7,327 nt of DNA from Clostridia bacterium (lineage in GTDB: Bacteria; Bacillota; Clostridia; Oscillospirales; CAG-272): assembly GCA_017461825.1 (NCBI GenBank), contig JAFTXB010000196.1, forward strand, positions 1 through 7,327, in the 5' to 3' direction. Every line of letters begins with the position of its first letter. Position 1 is the first letter of the stretch. Shown piece after piece: positions 6,705-7,327 of the stretch. The notes beneath the pieces were generated by a model. It was not told where the DNA came from and searched no databases. It saw only the letters and a list, made by a program, of their open reading frames with translations. Position numbers and translations under genes: made by a program.

Positions 6705-7327
6705 ATGATTAAAGACACCATCGTTAACGGCGCCCAAAATGCGCCCCACCGCTCCCTGTACCACGCTCTGGGTCTGACCCGGGAGGAGCAGCAGCGTCCC
6801 CTGATCGCTGTCGTCAGCTCCTATAACGAGATCGTCCCCGGCCACAGGAACATCGACAAAATCGTGGATGCTGTCAAGCTGGGCGTCGCCATGGCCGGCG
6901 GCACCCCCATCGTATTCCCCGCCATTGCCGTCTGCGACGGCATCGCCATGGGCCATGAGGGCATGAAGTACTCTCTCGTCACCCGCGACCTGATCGCCGA
7001 CTCCACCGAATCCATGCTCCGGGCCCACGGCTTCGACGGCGTGGTCATGGTTCCCAACTGCGACAAGAACGTGCCGGGCCTGCTGATGGCTGCAGCCCGT
7101 GTCAATATCCCCACCATCTTTGTCAGCGGCGGCCCCATGCTGGCAGGCCATGTCCATGGCAAAAAGACCAGCCTTTCCTCCATGTTCGAAGCTGTCGGCG
7201 CTTACTCCGCCGGTAAGATCGACGAGGCGGAGCTGACTCTGTGCGAAGAGAACACCTGCCCCACCTGCGGCTCCTGCTCCGGTATGTACACCGCAAACTC
7301 CATGAACTGCCTGACGGAGGTTCTGGG
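6705..7327 (+). CDS. ilvD: Dihydroxy-acid dehydratase, N-terminal part, cut by right edge
   Basis: This iron-sulphur enzyme dehydrates 2,3-dihydroxyisovalerate and 2,3-dihydroxy-3-methylvalerate to the keto acids that precede valine/leucine and isoleucine. The visible 207 codons hold the family signatures NEIVPGHRN (41-49), AVCDGIAMGHEGM (75-87), PNCDKNVPG (117-125), FVSGGPM (139-145) and CPTCGSCSGMYTANSMN (185-201). Candidate cluster ligands are Cys77, Cys119 and Cys191. Position 46 is Gly in VPGH, where the [2Fe-2S] type has Cys, so the oxygen-sensitive [4Fe-4S] type is more likely. The full protein should be about 550 residues, so more than half lies outside. AGGA (6693-6696) lies 8 bases before the ATG. 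The gene continues the ilv operon but is separated from ilvC by 171 bases containing the palindromic element, and its third codon positions are strongly G/C-biased. Confidence 0.95.
   Translation, partial: MIKDTIVNGAQNAPHRSLYHALGLTREEQQRPLIAVVSSYNEIVPGHRNIDKIVDAVKLGVAMAGGTPIVFPAIAVCDGIAMGHEGMKYSLVTRDLIADSTESMLRAHGFDGVVMVPNCDKNVPGLLMAAARVNIPTIFVSGGPMLAGHVHGKKTSLSSMFEAVGAYSAGKIDEAELTLCEENTCPTCGSCSGMYTANSMNCLTEVL

Overview
This window holds the 5' part of a calcium-type P-type ATPase gene on the minus strand. Facing away from it on the plus strand is a branched-chain amino acid operon, leuA-ilvB-ilvN-ilvC-ilvD, with a leucine-type T-box leader. The organism looks like a low-to-moderate GC Firmicute of the Clostridia, possibly a gut Oscillospirales-like lineage. 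The reasons are the T-box, the consensus sigma-A promoters in very AT-rich spacers, the GGAGG-type ribosome sites and the protein flavour. The exact genus cannot be read from the sequence.

Layout: 1-1008 (minus) encodes the N-terminal 336 residues of the ATPase and runs off the left edge just after the phosphorylation motif DKTG. The divergent spacer (about 1009-1272) carries a perfect-consensus minus-strand promoter with a 16-bp inverted repeat inside its spacer, and a near-consensus plus-strand promoter at 1238-1266. The T-box leader spans roughly 1273-1561 and ends in an intrinsic terminator that competes with an antiterminator. Then come leuA (1595-3271), ilvB (3290-4966), ilvN (4977-5477) and ilvC (5517-6533). 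A 117-bp hairpin-forming repeat (6548-6664) follows, and then the start of ilvD (6705 to the right edge).

How the genes work together: IlvBN makes acetolactate or acetohydroxybutyrate, IlvC reduces and isomerises it, and IlvD dehydrates the product to the 2-keto acid. For valine and leucine this is 2-ketoisovalerate, which LeuA condenses with acetyl-CoA as the first leucine-specific step. The operon is therefore the common valine/isoleucine/leucine route plus the leucine committing enzyme, apparently gated by uncharged tRNA-Leu. LeuA and IlvN also carry regulatory domains expected to give end-product inhibition.

I found no sign of a new type of biological system here. The points worth a second look are the palindrome inside the ATPase promoter, the long hairpin element between ilvC and ilvD, a rise in GC at third codon positions beginning inside ilvC, and the single-amino-acid T-box over a three-amino-acid pathway.
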